Source: JANQSP01 sp965226095 (GTDB lineage: Bacteria > Bdellovibrionota > Bdellovibrionia > Bdellovibrionales > UBA1609). From it: a DNA stretch of 64,000 nucleotides. The stretch covers positions 806,001-870,000 of the forward strand of contig OZ245336.1 of assembly GCA_965226095.1 (NCBI GenBank), given 5' to 3'. Below are positions 1-8,454 of this stretch, piece by piece. The position numbers and the translations under genes were made by a program. The notes under the pieces were generated by a model. The model saw nothing but the letters and a program-made list of their open reading frames with translations, was not told the origin of the DNA and made no database searches. Every line of letters begins with the position of its first letter. The stretch's first letter is position 1.

Positions 1-1567
1 ACCTTTTGTGAATGGAGCGAGAACTATTGGTTGTTGTCATTCGTATTTCTCTGACTTTAGTGAGAGGGATATAGGAGCCTTTCCAACCTAAATTGTTAAT
101 AACTTGTTCTCCTAAGATAGCGAAAACAATGATAAAAGCTTGCTCCATATGTCCTGTTAAGTATTCATCTGCAAATTGTTTTTGACCTTCTTCACCAGTA
201 TAAATCTCTTTAATATTACCTGTGTTGTCCAATAAGCTGTGAGCCCATTTTATTAGTGACTTTGTATTATGTCTTATAAATACCCAACCCAAGGAGTGAA
301 ACTCTGTGTGGTTTAATACTATATGAACATTATTAAAGGTTCTTTTGAGACTTCCTTTATAATAATGATCTGCATAACGCATTTGCCCTGGAATATCTGT
401 ATATTCTTCTCTTAGAAAACCTTCATCATCAAATAATCGTTCTCTTGTGTGTTGAAAATCTGTTGTGGATCCTTGATATACTTTCCATCGACTTTGTCTT
501 TTTTGAGTTTTATTTAGTATGTAAGTAGATTTTTTATAGGCAAGTGTTATATTGCCATCAAAATGTTCATAGGCCAGTTGTGCCAAACCATTGATATGTT
601 TGTATTCTGTTTTTATATTTCCATTTTTATCCAGAATAATATTTGCCAGATTTTTGATTTCCTGTGTGGTCCCTAGAAACCTTTTCCATTTCAGTTGTTT
701 AATTTGTTCTCTATTAAGTAGAGCATATATGGTGTGAATGGTTCTATGCATATCACCATTGAAAAATTGATCTGCCAGTAGTATATATCCCTCAATTTTT
801 ATATATTCTGGTTGGACATTACCTTGTTCGTCCAGGAGATTATCGGAAATATTTTTCAGTTCTTGTGATGAAGTGTAAAACAGTTTCCATTGAAGAAGTT
901 GAAATTGTTCTGTACTTAAAATAACAGATATATTTGTAAAGGCTTTATGTATATTCTCTTTGTAGTGCTTATTTGCAAAACGCATCAGTCCTTTAATTCC
1001 TATGTACTCTGGTCGGATATTACCTTGTTCATCTAGGATTTTTTTAGGAAGAGCTTTAAATTCCTTTGTTGTACCGATGAATTTTTTCCATTCTAACTTA
1101 TGAAATCCTCTTTTGTGGTTGGAGACAGCTGACAATTTTAAAAAAGCTGTGTTCATGTTACCATCAAAATATTCATCTGCCCATCTTACATAACCTTGTA
1201 TCCCCATGTATTCTTCTCTGATTTGTCCGGTAGGTTTTGTAATTGCTTTGATCAAGTTTTTAGCTTCACTTACTGTTCCAGAAAAATAATTCCAGTTGAG
1301 CTTTTTAAAATCTGCTGTTGATAATAAAACAGACGCTGCTTTAAAGGCAAAACCCATTCTGCCGTTAAAATATTCTGTTGTAAAACGCATATATCCTCTC
1401 AATCCAGAGTATTTTTTTATATCAATTCCGGCATGTGTATGGATTTCTGTATCTTTAAAGCTCTTGGCACAGGCAGATGAACTATATGCCTTTATGGTAT
1501 GAAAAAAAAGGAAGTTACAGATCAGTGAGGCTAAAGTAATAATTATCTTAATAGGTTTATATTCCAT
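1..1567 (-). CDS. Secreted protein of seven 67-residue tandem repeats (3' end outside window)
   Basis: An uninterrupted frame runs on the minus strand from an ATG at 1567 to the left edge (522 codons), so the C-terminus is missing. The N-terminus (MEYKPIKIIITLASLICNF, then a small-residue site near A-Y-S) looks like a Sec signal peptide. After about residue 50 the protein is a chain of seven units, six complete and one cut, most about 67 residues long. Conserved positions are G(I/L)xGxxRxAdxyf-GnM near the start, LxWxxFxGTTxE in the middle and LDExGNIrxEY at the end. The units are diverged from each other, so the array is old and probably structural. I do not recognise the family. Predicted periplasmic, surface or exported. 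The gene is divergent from the Sel1 protein gene at 1880. Confidence 0.8.
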   Translation of the reverse strand, partial: MEYKPIKIIITLASLICNFLFFHTIKAYSSSACAKSFKDTEIHTHAGIDIKKYSGLRGYMRFTTEYFNGRMGFAFKAASVLLSTADFKKLNWNYFSGTVSEAKNLIKAITKPTGQIREEYMGIQGYVRWADEYFDGNMNTAFLKLSAVSNHKRGFHKLEWKKFIGTTKEFKALPKKILDEQGNIRPEYIGIKGLMRFANKHYKENIHKAFTNISVILSTEQFQLLQWKLFYTSSQELKNISDNLLDEQGNVQPEYIKIEGYILLADQFFNGDMHRTIHTIYALLNREQIKQLKWKRFLGTTQEIKNLANIILDKNGNIKTEYKHINGLAQLAYEHFDGNITLAYKKSTYILNKTQKRQSRWKVYQGSTTDFQHTRERLFDDEGFLREEYTDIPGQMRYADHYYKGSLKRTFNNVHIVLNHTEFHSLGWVFIRHNTKSLIKWAHSLLDNTGNIKEIYTGEEGQKQFADEYLTGHMEQAFIIVFAILGEQVINNLGWKGSYIPLTKVREIRMTTTNSSRSIHKR

Positions 1568-1879
1568 AAGTTGTACTTTCTTTGCTCCTTGGTTTCTTAT
1601 ATTTTATTAAGGTCAAAAATAAATGAGGTTTTTTAAATTCAAAAAATCAGATATTTTGATTATTAGATTTGTATCATATTGTAAAAATGAAAATGAAAGA
1701 AATTATAAAAAAATATAAAATCACGGATAAAATATGAGAAAAAATTACACTCTTGTTCGTAGAATGGAAGAAAGTTATGTTATAAGACATTCCAACCTTT
1801 AAACGGATTCAAAAAAATGCTATATTTTCCATTTGCTTTTACTTCATTAATTTACTACAAAGACATGATGTTTTTTCAT
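1568..1879. other. AT-rich divergent intergenic region
   Basis: About 310 bases between two divergently transcribed secreted-protein genes. It must carry both promoters, but I could not pick out a convincing -35/-10 pair with correct spacing. No hairpin or repeat was seen. An in-frame ATG at 1817 would extend the downstream gene, but the sequence before its signal peptide does not look coding. Confidence 0.4.
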
Positions 1880-3547
1880 ATGAACAAAAATACTTTTCTT
1901 ATTACTATTTTAACTTGTTTGACAGTAAGTAATTATTTGTTGGCGGCAGAATCCATTCCCAGTTCAGTGCAAGCAACTCAATCAGCTGTTTTTAAAGTGG
2001 AAAATAATGATGGTTCTGTATATGGCTCTGGTTTTTTTGTGGAAGATAACAGAACTTTTGTAACGACTTTTGATCTTGTGTATCAGCTTGTAAATTTAAA
2101 GGATTCTTCTGGATTGAGTTCTATTTTTGTTACAAAAGACAATAAAAAATTTCAAATAAAATCCATTAAGGAAATATCTCCTTTGTATAATATAGTTTTT
2201 TTAGAAGTTGAAGCTTATAATGGAGACTTTTTAAAATTCCCGCGATATTCAATATTCTACAAAAATAATGAGGCTTATACTATGGGATTTATTGCAGATG
2301 AGTTGAGTGTTCTAAAATGGACACAAATACTTGCAGAATCAAAGAAGGAAGTTTCATTTATAGGAAGTCATACAAACTCTATAAGAGGATCTGAGGGAGG
2401 TCCTGTACTTAATCGATATGGGGAAATAGTAGGTATGCATGGGTCTTCTTTTCAAATAGAGGAGCAGGATATTCCCAATATAGTAAAAGTGAAACATTTG
2501 AGGAGCTTACTCAATCAAAGTGTTGTATCTGAAAATAACCGGCTAGCAGTAAAAGAGCAGTTTCAAAAATCATTAAAAGATTTGGAATCTTTAGCTCAAA
2601 GAGATATGGAAGCACAGTTTGTTTTGGCAAATATATTATTGGAAATGAACCATATCACAAAGGCTCTTTCCTGGTTTCGTAAATCGACGGAACAGGGTTT
2701 TGCACTGGCACAGTATAAACTAGCCATAATGCTTTATAAAGGTATGGGTGCTCCTGTAAATAAAATACAGGCTCTTTCCTGGTTTCATAAATCGGCGGAA
2801 CAGAGGATGGTGCTTGCTCAATATAATTTGGGTATCATGTTTTCTAATGGAGATGGTGTACCTGAGGATAAAAAGCAAGCCGTTGATTGGCTTCGTCCGG
2901 CGGCGGAAAAAGGAATTTCATCAGCTCAGTATCATTTAGGTTCTATATTGTATGTTGGATTTGAAGGTGTTCCTCAGGATAAAGCAGAAGCTGTTCATTG
3001 GTATCGTCAGTCAGCAGAACAAGGACATGCAAATGCTCAATATAACTTAGCTACAATACTGTTTAATGGGGATGGTATTCCACAAGATAAAAAACAGGCA
3101 GTGGATTGGTATCGTCAGTCAGCAGAACAAGGTTTTATGGAAGCTCAACATAGTTTAGCTCTTGTAATGAGGGATAATGGTAATAGAGCAAAAGCACTTT
3201 TTTGGTTTCGTAAGGTGGTAGAACCAGGATCTATAGAAACTCGATATGATTTGGCACTACTGTTATTAAATGAAGGAAAAGGGACGGTTCAAGAAAGACA
3301 GGAGGCTCTTTTTTTGTTAACTGAAGCAGCTCAAAAAGATTTTATTCCAGCCCAATATGAATTAGGTAGGGAGCTTTATCGCAGAGCAAATACTGCTGAA
3401 CAAAGAACAAAAGCTCTTTCCTGGTTAAAAGCAGCAGCGGAAAAAGGTCATACAGATGCTCAAAAACAAGTTGAGAGGCTTTCCAAAAAACATATTCAGT
3501 ACTTACACAAATGCAGAGATGTCTTTAGAGGAATGTTTCACAGGTAA
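1880..3547 (+). CDS. Secreted trypsin-like pseudoprotease domain fused to Sel1 repeats
   Basis: The start at 1880 is chosen because MNKNTFLITILTCLTVSNYL then begins a clean signal peptide; the frame is open back to an ATG at 1817. The 555-residue product has two parts. Residues about 35-195 have the fold signature of HtrA/trypsin-like proteases (GSGFFVED ... GSEGGPVLNRYGEIVGMHG). However, the usual His in 'TNxHV' is D65 in VTTFDLV, the usual Asp is N104 in YNIVFLEV, and the usual GNSGGP serine is E172 in GSEGGP. Residues about 243-540 are roughly eight Sel1-type repeats (AxxWyrkSAEQGxxxAQYnLaxmlxxGdGVpqDkkqA). Sel1 arrays bind proteins, so this is probably a periplasmic scaffold with a non-catalytic ligand-binding domain. 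The stop codon abuts the CCA end of the opposing tRNA-Gly gene. Confidence 0.8.
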   Translation: MNKNTFLITILTCLTVSNYLLAAESIPSSVQATQSAVFKVENNDGSVYGSGFFVEDNRTFVTTFDLVYQLVNLKDSSGLSSIFVTKDNKKFQIKSIKEISPLYNIVFLEVEAYNGDFLKFPRYSIFYKNNEAYTMGFIADELSVLKWTQILAESKKEVSFIGSHTNSIRGSEGGPVLNRYGEIVGMHGSSFQIEEQDIPNIVKVKHLRSLLNQSVVSENNRLAVKEQFQKSLKDLESLAQRDMEAQFVLANILLEMNHITKALSWFRKSTEQGFALAQYKLAIMLYKGMGAPVNKIQALSWFHKSAEQRMVLAQYNLGIMFSNGDGVPEDKKQAVDWLRPAAEKGISSAQYHLGSILYVGFEGVPQDKAEAVHWYRQSAEQGHANAQYNLATILFNGDGIPQDKKQAVDWYRQSAEQGFMEAQHSLALVMRDNGNRAKALFWFRKVVEPGSIETRYDLALLLLNEGKGTVQERQEALFLLTEAAQKDFIPAQYELGRELYRRANTAEQRTKALSWLKAAAEKGHTDAQKQVERLSKKHIQYLHKCRDVFRGMFHR

Positions 3548-3624
3548 TGGAGCGGGTGAAGGGATTCGAACCCTCGACCTCAAGCATGGCAAGCTTGCGC
3601 TCTAGCCAACTGAGCTACACCCGC
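3548..3624 (-). tRNA. tRNA-Gly (anticodon GCC)
   Basis: Read on the minus strand, the gene folds as a full cloverleaf. The acceptor stem is GCGGGTG (3624-3618) paired with CACCCGC. The anticodon stem is CAAGC/GCTTG with loop TTGCCAT, giving anticodon GCC. The T loop is TTCGAAT, the discriminator is T, and CCA is encoded at 3550-3548. It ends exactly where the convergent Sel1 gene ends, with no spacer. Confidence 0.95.
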
Positions 3625-3740
3625 TAGTTGTAAACTGTGCCAATCATGCAAAAAACCCTAGTGGATTTTTTGCTTTGTGCTAGCTGCTCCCAGGGTCGCA
3701 GCCATCACAAAGTGCACCTGAGCTAAGTTACCAGAGTAAA

Positions 3741-3829
3741 GAATTTCTAACCCTAGCCCTTAAGCATGGCAAGCTTGCGCTCTAGCCCTGAAAAGTCCTC
3801 AGGCGACTTTTCAGTTTACCTACACCCGC
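3741..3829 (-). pseudogene. Degenerate tRNA-Gly copy split by a stem-loop
   Basis: The anticodon arm and flanks (TTAAGCATGGCAAGCTTGCG and following CTCTAGCC) are nearly identical to the intact tRNA-Gly at 3548-3624, and the 5' acceptor (CTACACCCGC on the plus strand) is intact. The T arm is diverged, and the D arm is interrupted by the hairpin at 3788-3814, which replaces AACTGAG of the real gene. It cannot fold as a tRNA. Confidence 0.8.
3788..3814. repeat. Stem-loop repeat, copy a (inside broken tRNA-Gly)
   Basis: Perfect 10-bp arms CTGAAAAGTC (3788-3797) and GACTTTTCAG (3805-3814) with loop CTCAGGC. The element has the same plan as copies at 3897, 3985, 9967 and 63668: an A-rich stem and a central CCTCARG core. 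Confidence 0.8.
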
Positions 3830-3880
3830 TAGTTGTAAACTGTGCCAATCATGCAAAAAATCCTAGTGGATTTTTTGCAT

Positions 3881-3963
3881 CTTGAAAAGCCTAAAACTTG
3901 AAAGGTCTCTTGAGGACCTTTCAAGGGCTTTTTAGTTTATGGACCTTTCAAGGGCTTTTCAAG
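3881..3963. repeat. Nested stem-loop repeat, copy b
   Basis: The inner hairpin has arms CTTGAAAGGTC (3897-3907) and GACCTTTCAAG (3915-3925). The outer pair is CTTGAAAAGCC (3881-3891) with GGCTTTTCAAG (3953-3963). The reverse complement of the inner 29 bp differs from the copy at 63668-63696 at only one position. Confidence 0.8.
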
Positions 3964-3984
3964 TTACAATTGCAACATCGCAAA

Positions 3985-4013
3985 CCTGAAAACTCACCTG
4001 AGGAGTTTTCAGG
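3985..4013. repeat. Stem-loop repeat, copy c
   Basis: Perfect 11-bp arms CCTGAAAACTC (3985-3995) and GAGTTTTCAGG (4003-4013). On the other strand the centre reads CCTCAGGTG, matching the family core. The stem sequence differs from copies a and b but pairing is kept. Confidence 0.8.
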
Positions 4014-4201
4014 AGTAAAAAGGTAATTTCTCACTAAAATGGCAGAGCCTTATACATTATTTTTATATGTTCTCATATCGCATTATGGCATGTAAATGTT
4101 ACACGCTCCTATGAAATGTGTTTCATTTTGATATATATTCTGCTAAAATCATAGTTTGTAGTGCTTGTTTGAAAATGAATAATGAAGCAAGGGAGTGTGT
4201 T

Positions 4202-4798
4202 ATGAAAATAGTTTTTACCATTTTATTTATCTTTTTTTCTCTAAATGTTTATGCTGTCAATCTTGAAGGTTATCAAAATGCTCAAGAAGTCATTTCAACC
4301 CGTAAGCATGAAGAAGCTCAATTAAAAAATGAGCAGTCCACAAATAAGGAAAGATTTTATCCTGCACTCAATCCTAATCCTGAACCAGGTAATAATGTTA
4401 ATTATCCGGCAAGACTCGATCATCTTCCTGCTTTGCAATTACATGGTTACTTGGATTCTGCTAGCAGATCTGCAGGTTCTCCTCCTTCCGGTGGTAAGGG
4501 TTCCACCAGTGGACCTTCATCTTCTCCTTCAGGCAATAGTAGAGGTACTCCAGATGGTAATAGTAAACAACCAGGTAATGTGAGAGATGCCTCAGGTGCG
4601 ATTACTTACCTAGATGGTACTAAATTTCATTCAACTCCAAGTAGTCACTCTAAATCGGCTTTAGATTATCCTTTTCAGGAAAGACAGTTTTTATTGACAG
4701 GTCATCAGGAAATAGAGAATGCAGAGGCGCTCTTACAGAAGATGAATCCTCATTCCTCAGCATATAGAAGAGCAAGATGCCAATTCTCTTTTTGGTAG
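4202..4798 (+). CDS. Secreted Ser/Gly/Pro-rich protein, unknown function
   Basis: The start at 4202 is set by the site AAGGGAGTGTGTT just before ATG and by the signal peptide MKIVFTILFIFFSLNVYA; the frame is open upstream to 4118. The mature part (about 180 residues) has a low-complexity middle (residues about 90-130) rich in Ser, Gly, Pro and Asn, likely disordered, followed by a short charged segment. It ends abruptly at CQFSFW, so it could be the N-terminal remnant of a longer protein, although no continuation is visible after the stop. It has no recognised domain. It stands alone between the stem-loop zone and a convergent operon on the other strand. Confidence 0.6.
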   Translation: MKIVFTILFIFFSLNVYAVNLEGYQNAQEVISTRKHEEAQLKNEQSTNKERFYPALNPNPEPGNNVNYPARLDHLPALQLHGYLDSASRSAGSPPSGGKGSTSGPSSSPSGNSRGTPDGNSKQPGNVRDASGAITYLDGTKFHSTPSSHSKSALDYPFQERQFLLTGHQEIENAEALLQKMNPHSSAYRRARCQFSFW

Positions 4799-4830
4799 GC
4801 ATCTGTGACTTTTGCACAAATAAAAAGTAA

Positions 4831-5463
4831 TTAATTTTTTATCTGTGCCAGTCCAACCACTAAAGTTTTAAAGAAAATAATACAACCTCTACCTTTTAAA
4901 TTCTGATCTTTAATATTAAATTCATACTCATAAGTATCAGGAGCCTTATACATCCAATTGGAAATAAATATTTTTTTTATATAAGAATGGAATTGTGTTT
5001 TATGCAAACTTTTAAAAGCAGCTTCTTTAGCAGACCATAGAGCACAAGGGGATGGAGCTTGTTGCAATTCCTGTTCTTGTGAAATATAGGCTACCGTTTC
5101 TTTTTTTACCCGTAAAGAATATTCCAAATCAAAACCAATAACAGTACCTGTGTCAGAGCTGATAATAAAGCCACCTATATTATGAGAATGTGAAAGAGAG
5201 ATAGTGGCAAAAGATAGTAAAGGAATTGTTCCTGGAGTTAATATAGATTGCTTGTGCTCTTCGTTGAGTGTATGCAAAGGAAACATAGTTTGTATTTGTT
5301 CAAAAAATTTTATTCTTAGTTTTTTTCGTTGTTCCAATATAGACAATGTTTCAAAGTTATATAAATAGCATTGGAGAGAGGAGTTTAGAGAAATAGCATT
5401 CTCTTCAATTAGAACTTTAAAAGTGCCCAGTTCCTTGTTTGTAAAGTTAAGTAATTTTTTCAT
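4831..5463 (-). CDS. 4'-phosphopantetheinyl transferase superfamily protein
   Basis: This protein transfers the phosphopantetheine arm of CoA to a serine on carrier proteins (acyl-, peptidyl- or aryl-carrier). The 210-residue product has the family's two signature motifs: GFDLE (D112, E114, magnesium ligands) and WSAKEAAFKS (143-152, with the KEA catalytic core). The length matches Sfp/EntD-like enzymes rather than the short AcpS type. It is the last gene of a minus-strand set, 15 bases after the ABC permease gene. Its target carrier protein is not in the window. Whether it is the cell's general ACP-activating enzyme or serves a secondary-metabolite pathway linked to the neighbouring exporter cannot be told from this sequence. 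Confidence 0.85.
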   Translation of the reverse strand: MKKLLNFTNKELGTFKVLIEENAISLNSSLQCYLYNFETLSILEQRKKLRIKFFEQIQTMFPLHTLNEEHKQSILTPGTIPLLSFATISLSHSHNIGGFIISSDTGTVIGFDLEYSLRVKKETVAYISQEQELQQAPSPCALWSAKEAAFKSLHKTQFHSYIKKIFISNWMYKAPDTYEYEFNIKDQNLKGRGCIIFFKTLVVGLAQIKN

Positions 5464-5478
5464 TCGATAAAAGCACAG

Positions 5479-6273
5479 TTACCAAGGTTGATAGCTACCT
5501 TTTTTAAGAGTCCATGCCGCCATAGCATGAAATAATAATAGACTAAAAAGAGATATGACCAATGCTACACCAACAGGAACATCAGAGATATTCAGTACTC
5601 CATATCGTACGCCATTGATAAAGTATAAAAGAGGATTAAAGTAGGATACGGTTTGCCAAAAAGGACTTAAGTTTTCCAGTGAGAAAAACACACCGCCTAA
5701 AGTGATTAAAGGAAAAATAATAAAACCTCCAATAGCACTCACATGATCAAAGCTTTTCGCCCAAAAAACTACAGAAATACCCAGCTTGGTAAAAGCCAAT
5801 CCGCCAATTACACAAAACAGGAAGAAATAAAAAGGATGAGCCGGGATCAACCAGGAGCCTTCATAAAAGTAATAAAATAATTCACCGGAACAAAGCACAA
5901 CCAAACCCACCAATAAGCCTCTACACAAGCCACCTAAAGACATGGCCCATATAATTTGATGAACATTGAGAGGGGAAGCTTTTATATCCATAATTTCACC
6001 TCCAAATTTCATACTTAAAAGAGAACTGGATCCATTTTGATAACTGTTGTTCATACAACCCATCATTATTAAACCGGGAATTAAGAATTCCAAATAAGAT
6101 ATTCCCTCCAGAACATTGATATTGCTCCCAAGGCTCACTCCAAAAATAAGCAGATAGATAAAAGAGTTAATAGCTGGTATAAAAATGGTTTGAGCTAAAA
6201 CTTTTCCAAACCGTTGAATTTCCCTTTCAAAGAGGGTAAAAAACGGAGTCCATAATAAATTTTGTTTTTTCAT
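5479..6273 (-). CDS. ABC-2 type transporter permease
   Basis: This 264-residue polytopic membrane protein has about six hydrophobic segments and the family pattern of ABC-2 exporters, including YLEFLIPGLIMMGCMNNSYQ near residue 80 and the late SPFWQTVSYFNPLLYFINGVR segment typical of this family's C-terminal part. Its start codon overlaps the stop of the ATPase gene by 4 bases (ATGA), so the two are translationally coupled and form one exporter. Related systems move drugs, lipids or polysaccharides outward; the substrate here is not identifiable. Confidence 0.85.
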   Translation of the reverse strand: MKKQNLLWTPFFTLFEREIQRFGKVLAQTIFIPAINSFIYLLIFGVSLGSNINVLEGISYLEFLIPGLIMMGCMNNSYQNGSSSLLSMKFGGEIMDIKASPLNVHQIIWAMSLGGLCRGLLVGLVVLCSGELFYYFYEGSWLIPAHPFYFFLFCVIGGLAFTKLGISVVFWAKSFDHVSAIGGFIIFPLITLGGVFFSLENLSPFWQTVSYFNPLLYFINGVRYGVLNISDVPVGVALVISLFSLLLFHAMAAWTLKKGSYQPW

Positions 6274-7166
6274 GTGTTGTCTTTCTTTAAAACATACTTG
6301 AAGGCCTCTTCCAAAGTTCCTTCACGGATTTTCATATCAACAATATTATTATTTTGAATATTCAGTTCAGATAAAAAATTTCCCATCTTTGTTGAGTAGG
6401 ATATTCGAAACTGCATAACATTTCCTTTATTCTGAATTAAGCAAGGATGAGAGCATTCCACATTGTTTTTGACAGTGAGAGTGAGGTGTCGGGAAGTGAG
6501 TTGTTGAATGAGTTCTTGTGTTTCACCTTGTTTCTGTAGTTTACCATTATCAATAATGGCAATACGATCACATAAATGTTCGGCTTCTTCCAAATAATGA
6601 GTGGTAAATAAAATAGCTACTCCAGTGTCTCTGAGTTGTTTGATTTGTTTCCATATAGATTCCCTCAACTTGACATCCACACCGGCTGTGGGCTCATCCA
6701 GTAGTAAGAGTTGAGGGGAGTGAACAAGTGCCTTGGCAATCATCATCCGACGTTTCATACCGCCACTGAGTTGACGAACTTTTTTATGTTTATGGCTGTA
6801 AAGCTCCAACTGTTTCATTAATTGGTGAACTCTTTTTTTGTTTTTATATAGTCCGTAATACCCGGACTGAAAGGAAAGAATCTCTTCTACATTAAAATAT
6901 CCATGTGTCACGATTTCCTGTGGAACAAAGCCTATGATGGATTTTGTTTCTTTGGGTTTTTGTAAGACATTCATATTATTAATATGGATAGAACCCTCAG
7001 TAGGTTTTTCTAAAGTGACAATAGTTGATATAATGGAGGTTTTTCCAGCTCCATTTGGTCCTAAAAGGCCAAATATTTCACCGGCATGAACCTCAAAGGA
7101 TACCCGATCCACTGCTCGTAGAGTGCCATAGTCTTTTATTAGATTTTGAATTTTTAATACTGACAT
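6270..7166 (-). CDS. ABC transporter ATP-binding protein (ABC-2 exporter)
   Basis: The 298-residue ATPase drives the permease encoded directly downstream. Visible motifs are Walker A (GLLGPNGAGKTS), the ABC signature (LSGGMKRR), Walker B (LLLLDEPTAGVD) and a switch histidine in FTTHYLEEAEHLCDR. The last 80 residues form the C-terminal extension common in DrrA/CcmA-like ATPases. It is the first gene of the minus-strand set ATPase-permease-phosphopantetheinyl transferase. The roughly 250-base gap to the divergent trhO gene must hold its promoter. Confidence 0.9.
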   Translation of the reverse strand: MSVLKIQNLIKDYGTLRAVDRVSFEVHAGEIFGLLGPNGAGKTSIISTIVTLEKPTEGSIHINNMNVLQKPKETKSIIGFVPQEIVTHGYFNVEEILSFQSGYYGLYKNKKRVHQLMKQLELYSHKHKKVRQLSGGMKRRMMIAKALVHSPQLLLLDEPTAGVDVKLRESIWKQIKQLRDTGVAILFTTHYLEEAEHLCDRIAIIDNGKLQKQGETQELIQQLTSRHLTLTVKNNVECSHPCLIQNKGNVMQFRISYSTKMGNFLSELNIQNNNIVDMKIREGTLEEAFKYVLKKDNT

Positions 7167-7414
7167 GATTTTCTAATTACTTTGCTATTTTTTTATAGTT
7201 CATTAGTGCATACTTTATGTTGGCTGACAGTTTTTAATGCAGTGCTTTTTGTAAATTTCCAGATACTTTGTTTTATACAATTTTTAATTTAAAAAATAAT
7301 GATCAATATATTGCCAAAGAGTGAACATGATTTAAGTTTTGTTCAGGGAATTGTGTCAACTGGGCTAAAGAGTGCGGAAAAAGTTACATTTGTGTTTTTG
7401 GGTGGAGAATAAAT

Positions 7415-8350
7415 ATGAAGCAAAAAATCAACTCATTGAATGATAAAACATTTGAAGTTGTCAGCTTTTATAGTTTTACCGGATTTAAAAAAGAGTTACT
7501 GCAAAAAATTCGCCAAACCTTGTTGGAAAAAGGTGAAGAAATGAAAGTACGGGGTTTGATTCTATTGAGCCAGGAAGGCATGAACGCTACTATTTCTGGA
7601 CCTTTTCGTCAGGTTTCCAAATATTTGCGATGTATTGAGAAGACAACAGGAATAAAGGATCTTTTTTATAAAAGATCGCTTTCTGATATTTATGGATTTA
7701 AAAAATTGAGAATTAAGGTGAAAACAGAAATTGTCACTATAGGTAAAGAAATTTCAAAGAAGATGGTGGATGATTTTGCTAACCTGGAACCAGAGGAGTG
7801 GGAAACCATGCTCTGTGAAAAGAATCTCACTGTATTGGACATTCGTAATGACTATGAAGTGGAAATAGGGAAATTTAAAAGAGCCAAAACTCTTGATTTA
7901 AAGGAATTTCGTGAATTTCCTGAGAAACTAAAGCAAGCAAAATTAGTTAAAGATAATAAGACCCTCATTTATTGCACAGGTGGTATACGATGTGAAAAAG
8001 CACTATTGGAAATGAAAAAACAGGGCTTTAAGGAAGTTTATCAGCTTAAAGGTGGAATTATTAACTACTTAAAAGAATATCCCCATAAAACTTTTGAAGG
8101 AGAGTGTTTTGTATTTGATCATCGCGTTGCATTAGATCAGAACTTGGAAGTTTCTGATAGGTACGAGCTTTGCCCTCATTGTGGTCAACCGGCAGATCAA
8201 GACATTTCCTGTCTACATTGTGCGAAGCCGGCCAAGGTGTGTGAAAAGTGTTTAAGTAAAAAGTTGGATCATTTACAAACATGTACAAAAAACTGCGCTT
8301 ACCATTTTTCAGCTGGACATCGTTGTAAAAAATTAGCGAAACAGAATTAG
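7415..8350 (+). CDS. trhO: tRNA uridine(34) hydroxylase (rhodanese-like)
   Basis: TrhO (YceA family) hydroxylates wobble uridine 34 of certain tRNAs, the first step to 5-methoxy- or 5-carboxymethoxy-uridine. The 311-residue length fits. The N-terminal domain (about 1-110) carries LILLSQEGMNATISG, and the rhodanese domain (about 125-220) has LDIRNDYE and the active loop CTGGIRC with catalytic C187. A cysteine-rich tail (CPHCGQ, CLHCAK, CEKC) likely binds zinc. ATG at 7415 is preceded by GGTGGAG. It stands as a single gene, divergent from the ABC operon. Confidence 0.92.
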   Translation: MKQKINSLNDKTFEVVSFYSFTGFKKELLQKIRQTLLEKGEEMKVRGLILLSQEGMNATISGPFRQVSKYLRCIEKTTGIKDLFYKRSLSDIYGFKKLRIKVKTEIVTIGKEISKKMVDDFANLEPEEWETMLCEKNLTVLDIRNDYEVEIGKFKRAKTLDLKEFREFPEKLKQAKLVKDNKTLIYCTGGIRCEKALLEMKKQGFKEVYQLKGGIINYLKEYPHKTFEGECFVFDHRVALDQNLEVSDRYELCPHCGQPADQDISCLHCAKPAKVCEKCLSKKLDHLQTCTKNCAYHFSAGHRCKKLAKQN

Positions 8351-8454
8351 CTGAAGATTGAGTAAATATTTTTTTAACTCGTATCGTTATGCTGTAGTTA
8401 AAATAGAATTTTTGAATGTTGCATTTAATGGATGGAGAGCTTTATACTCCCGCC

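Larger units (their letters stand above)
3615..3878. repeat. 59-bp direct repeat containing the tRNA-Gly 5' end and its upstream hairpin
   Basis: Bases 3615-3673 and 3820-3878 match over 59 positions with one difference. Each copy holds the first bases of tRNA-Gly, the 24-bp spacer upstream of it, and a hairpin with arms of the type GCAAAAAATCC/GGATTTTTTGC. The second copy belongs to the broken tRNA copy. This duplicated the 5' portion of the tRNA gene together with its upstream region. Confidence 0.85.

Noticed and set aside
4329..4583. 84-codon frame inside the Ser/Gly/Pro-rich secreted protein gene
   Set aside because: It is a shadow of the low-complexity region; the main frame has the signal peptide and ribosome site.
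7167..7414. Riboswitch or leader before trhO
   Set aside because: No convincing conserved structure or motif could be recognised in the 250-base divergent gap.
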